From Streptomyces sp. NRRL B-1347 (GTDB lineage: Bacteria; Actinomycetota; Actinomycetes; Streptomycetales; Streptomycetaceae), in the NCBI RefSeq assembly GCF_000720325.1, contig NZ_JOJM01000013.1, positions 1 to 64,000 on the forward strand: a stretch of 64,000 bases of DNA, in the 5' to 3' direction. The number at the start of each line of letters is the position of its first letter. Position 1 is the first letter of the stretch. The translations under genes were made by a program, and so were the position numbers. This document shows, one piece after another, positions 62,274 to 64,000 of the stretch. The notes beneath the pieces were generated by a model. The model was not told where the DNA came from and did no database searches. It saw nothing but the letters and a program-made list of their open reading frames with translations.

Positions 62274-64000
62274 ATGAGATCACTCCGTGGCCGCGGCGGC
62301 CCGGCCGCCCGCGGCACCGGCGCGCGCCCCCCGCTCACCCTGGCCGTGCCCGCCGTCCTCGCCGTCGCGTTCCTGCTCCTGCCGCTCGTCGGCATCCTCA
62401 GCAGGACCTCCTGGGGCGACCTCGGCACGCATCTGAGCAGCCCCGGAGTGACCGAGGCGCTCAAGCTCTCGCTGTACGTGTCCTTCTGGGCGCTCGGCCT
62501 GTCCCTGGTCCTCGGGGTGCCGCTGGCCTGGCTGCTCGCCCGCGTCCCGTTCCCCGGCAAGGCGCTGGTCCGCTCGCTCGTGCTGCTGCCCATGGTGCTT
62601 CCGCCCACCGTCGGCGGGGTCGCGCTGCTGCTCGGCTTCGGGCGGCGCGGGGTGCTCGGGCCGTGGCTTGAGGACACCTTCGGGATCGTCCTGCCGTTCC
62701 ACACGTCGGGGGCGGTGGTGGCCGCCACGTTCGTGGCCATGCCGTTCCTGGTCATCAGCCTCGAAGGCGCCCTCGCGGGCATGCGCCTGTCGTACGAGGA
62801 GACCGCGGCCTCCCTCGGCGCCTCGCCGGTGCGGGTGTTCTTCACCGTCACCCTGCCGATGGTCGCGCCCGGGCTCGCCGCCGGGGCCGCGCTCACCTGG
62901 GCGCGGGCGCTCGGCGAGTTCGGCGCGACCATCACCTTCGCCGGGAACCTGCCGGGCACCACGCAGACCCTGCCGCTCCAGGTCTATCTGCTGCTCCAGG
63001 ACCAGCCCGAGGCCGCGACCTCGGTGTCCCTGCTGCTGCTCGTCATCGCCATGGCCGTACTCATCGCGCTGCGCGGACGCTGGACCGGCGGTACGACCGA
63101 CCGCGCGGCGCGCCCCCGCGGCGGTGCCGGAGAGCGGGCCGCGCCGCAGGGCGACGGGCCCGCGCACCCGCCGGAGGCCGCGGCCCCGGCCGGGGCCGCG
63201 CGGGAGCGCTGGCCCCTGCACGCGGACGTCACCGGCTTCAACCGGCTGACCCTGGACGCCGACCCCGGCACCACCATCGCCGTCGTCGGGCCGAACGGCG
63301 CGGGCAAGACCACGCTGCTGCGCGCCCTGCTCGGGCTCACCCCGCGCGCCCACGCCCGGCTGCGCCTCGGCGACACGGACGTCACCGCGCTGCCGCCGCA
63401 CCGGCGCGGCGTCGCCTGGGTGCCCCAGGACGGCGCGCTCTTCCCGCACTTGAGCGCCCTGTCCAACACCGCGTACGGCCTGCGCGCGCAGGGGGTGCCG
63501 CGCGCCGAGGCCCGCCGCGGGGCCCGGCTCTGGCTGGACCGGCTCGGCGTCGGGCACCTCGCGCACCGCAGGCCCGCGCAGCTCTCCGGGGGCCAGGCCC
63601 AGCGCGTCGCCCTCGCCCGGGCCCTGGCGCCGCACCCGCGGCTGCTGCTCCTCGACGAGCCGCTGGCCGCCCTGGACCAGACGACCCGGGCGCAGGTGCG
63701 CCACACCCTGCGCACCCATCTGGCGGGCTTCGGCGGGGTCTGTCTGATCGTCACCCACGATCCGGTCGAGGCCGTCTCGCTGGCCGACCGGGTCCTCGTC
63801 CTGGAGGACGGCAGGGCCCTGCAGGACGCCCCGCCCGCCGAGGTCACCCGGCGCCCCCGCTCCCCCTGGGTGGCGCGCATGCTGGGGCGCAACGCCCTCG
63901 CGGGAACGGGCGCGGGGGACGGCACGCTGCTGCTCGCCGACGGCGGGCGCCTGGTGGCCGCCGATCCGCCGGACGAGGGCGCGCGGGCGCTCGCGATCAT
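62274..64000 (+). CDS. Molybdate ABC transporter permease-ATPase fusion (partial)
   Basis: The frame is open from the ATG at 62274 to the window end (575 codons, no stop). Residues 1-270 are a ModB permease with about five transmembrane segments and the EAA-type loop (EETAASLGASPVRVFFTVTLPMVAPG). A Pro/Ala/Gly-rich linker follows. From about residue 320 there is a ModC ATPase with Walker A GPNGAGKTT, LSGGQAQRVALARAL and LLLLDEPLAALD, then the start of a TOBE-like region. Fused ModBC proteins are known in actinobacteria. The C terminus lies beyond the window. Confidence 0.92.
   Translation, partial: MRSLRGRGGPAARGTGARPPLTLAVPAVLAVAFLLLPLVGILSRTSWGDLGTHLSSPGVTEALKLSLYVSFWALGLSLVLGVPLAWLLARVPFPGKALVRSLVLLPMVLPPTVGGVALLLGFGRRGVLGPWLEDTFGIVLPFHTSGAVVAATFVAMPFLVISLEGALAGMRLSYEETAASLGASPVRVFFTVTLPMVAPGLAAGAALTWARALGEFGATITFAGNLPGTTQTLPLQVYLLLQDQPEAATSVSLLLLVIAMAVLIALRGRWTGGTTDRAARPRGGAGERAAPQGDGPAHPPEAAAPAGAARERWPLHADVTGFNRLTLDADPGTTIAVVGPNGAGKTTLLRALLGLTPRAHARLRLGDTDVTALPPHRRGVAWVPQDGALFPHLSALSNTAYGLRAQGVPRAEARRGARLWLDRLGVGHLAHRRPAQLSGGQAQRVALARALAPHPRLLLLDEPLAALDQTTRAQVRHTLRTHLAGFGGVCLIVTHDPVEAVSLADRVLVLEDGRALQDAPPAEVTRRPRSPWVARMLGRNALAGTGAGDGTLLLADGGRLVAADPPDEGARALAI

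Overview
The window is high-GC DNA (roughly 72-74% by eye, third codon positions almost all G/C) with frequent GTG starts, 4-bp start/stop overlaps, hairpin terminators without U-tracts, rare TTA codons and many actinobacterial families (sortase-anchored LASTG protein, DUF6479-like and SCO2322-like proteins). It is best read as chromosomal Streptomyces. I see no tRNA, rRNA, insertion sequence, CRISPR array or phage gene.

Layout. 1-4.2 kb: ordinary genes (ABC exporter pair, SRPBCC protein, TSUP permease with divergent LysR). 4.2-20.5 kb: a nonribosomal peptide/polyketide operon on the + strand. It has a free-standing C-A-T-TE NRPS, a 3047-residue A-T-C-A-T-KS-KR-ACP-TE hybrid with no acyltransferase and a textbook proline code in its second A domain, a GSCFA protein, an SGNH-like protein and a TauD-type dioxygenase. 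A perfect 19-bp hairpin closes it. This matches the core I recall for the detoxin/rimosamide family. 20.5-37.9 kb: an aminocyclitol-antibiotic set. It holds an aminoglycoside-phosphotransferase-like kinase, a SpcZ-like protein, an MFS exporter, inositol monophosphatase, two Gfo/Idh dehydrogenases, a class III and a DegT aminotransferase, a TIM-barrel isomerase/epimerase, a radical SAM enzyme, a GT2 glycosyltransferase, a DNA-methylase-like methyltransferase, RmlA, RmlB and another SDR. The logic is myo-inositol to a 1,3-diaminocyclitol, N-methylation, joining to a dTDP-hexose and radical oxidation, which is spectinomycin-like. No amidinotransferase is present, which argues against streptidine. 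The two sets abut and read as a supercluster. Two genes in the second set carry early TTA codons, so bldA control is likely.

37.9-45 kb: a cobalamin-uptake operon on the - strand. It runs from a B12 riboswitch with a terminator platform to a cell-surface protein, ECF T, fused ECF ATPase, S component, a sortase-anchored alpha-barrel protein and a DUF4430 protein. The last two look like the two halves of an intrinsic-factor/transcobalamin-type binder encoded separately. 45-53 kb: housekeeping and secreted proteins (paired CrcB/FluC fluoride channels, GlsB-like, VOC, DUF779, phosphodiester glycosidase, beta-propeller, GDPD-like). 53-60.1 kb: a polyol/sugar catabolic operon (MFS, two FGGY kinases, histidine phosphatase, 2-hydroxyacid dehydrogenase) with a divergent DeoR regulator. 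60.2-64 kb: a molybdate locus (two HTH-TOBE molybdate-binding proteins, ModA lipoprotein, ModB-ModC fusion running off the window end).
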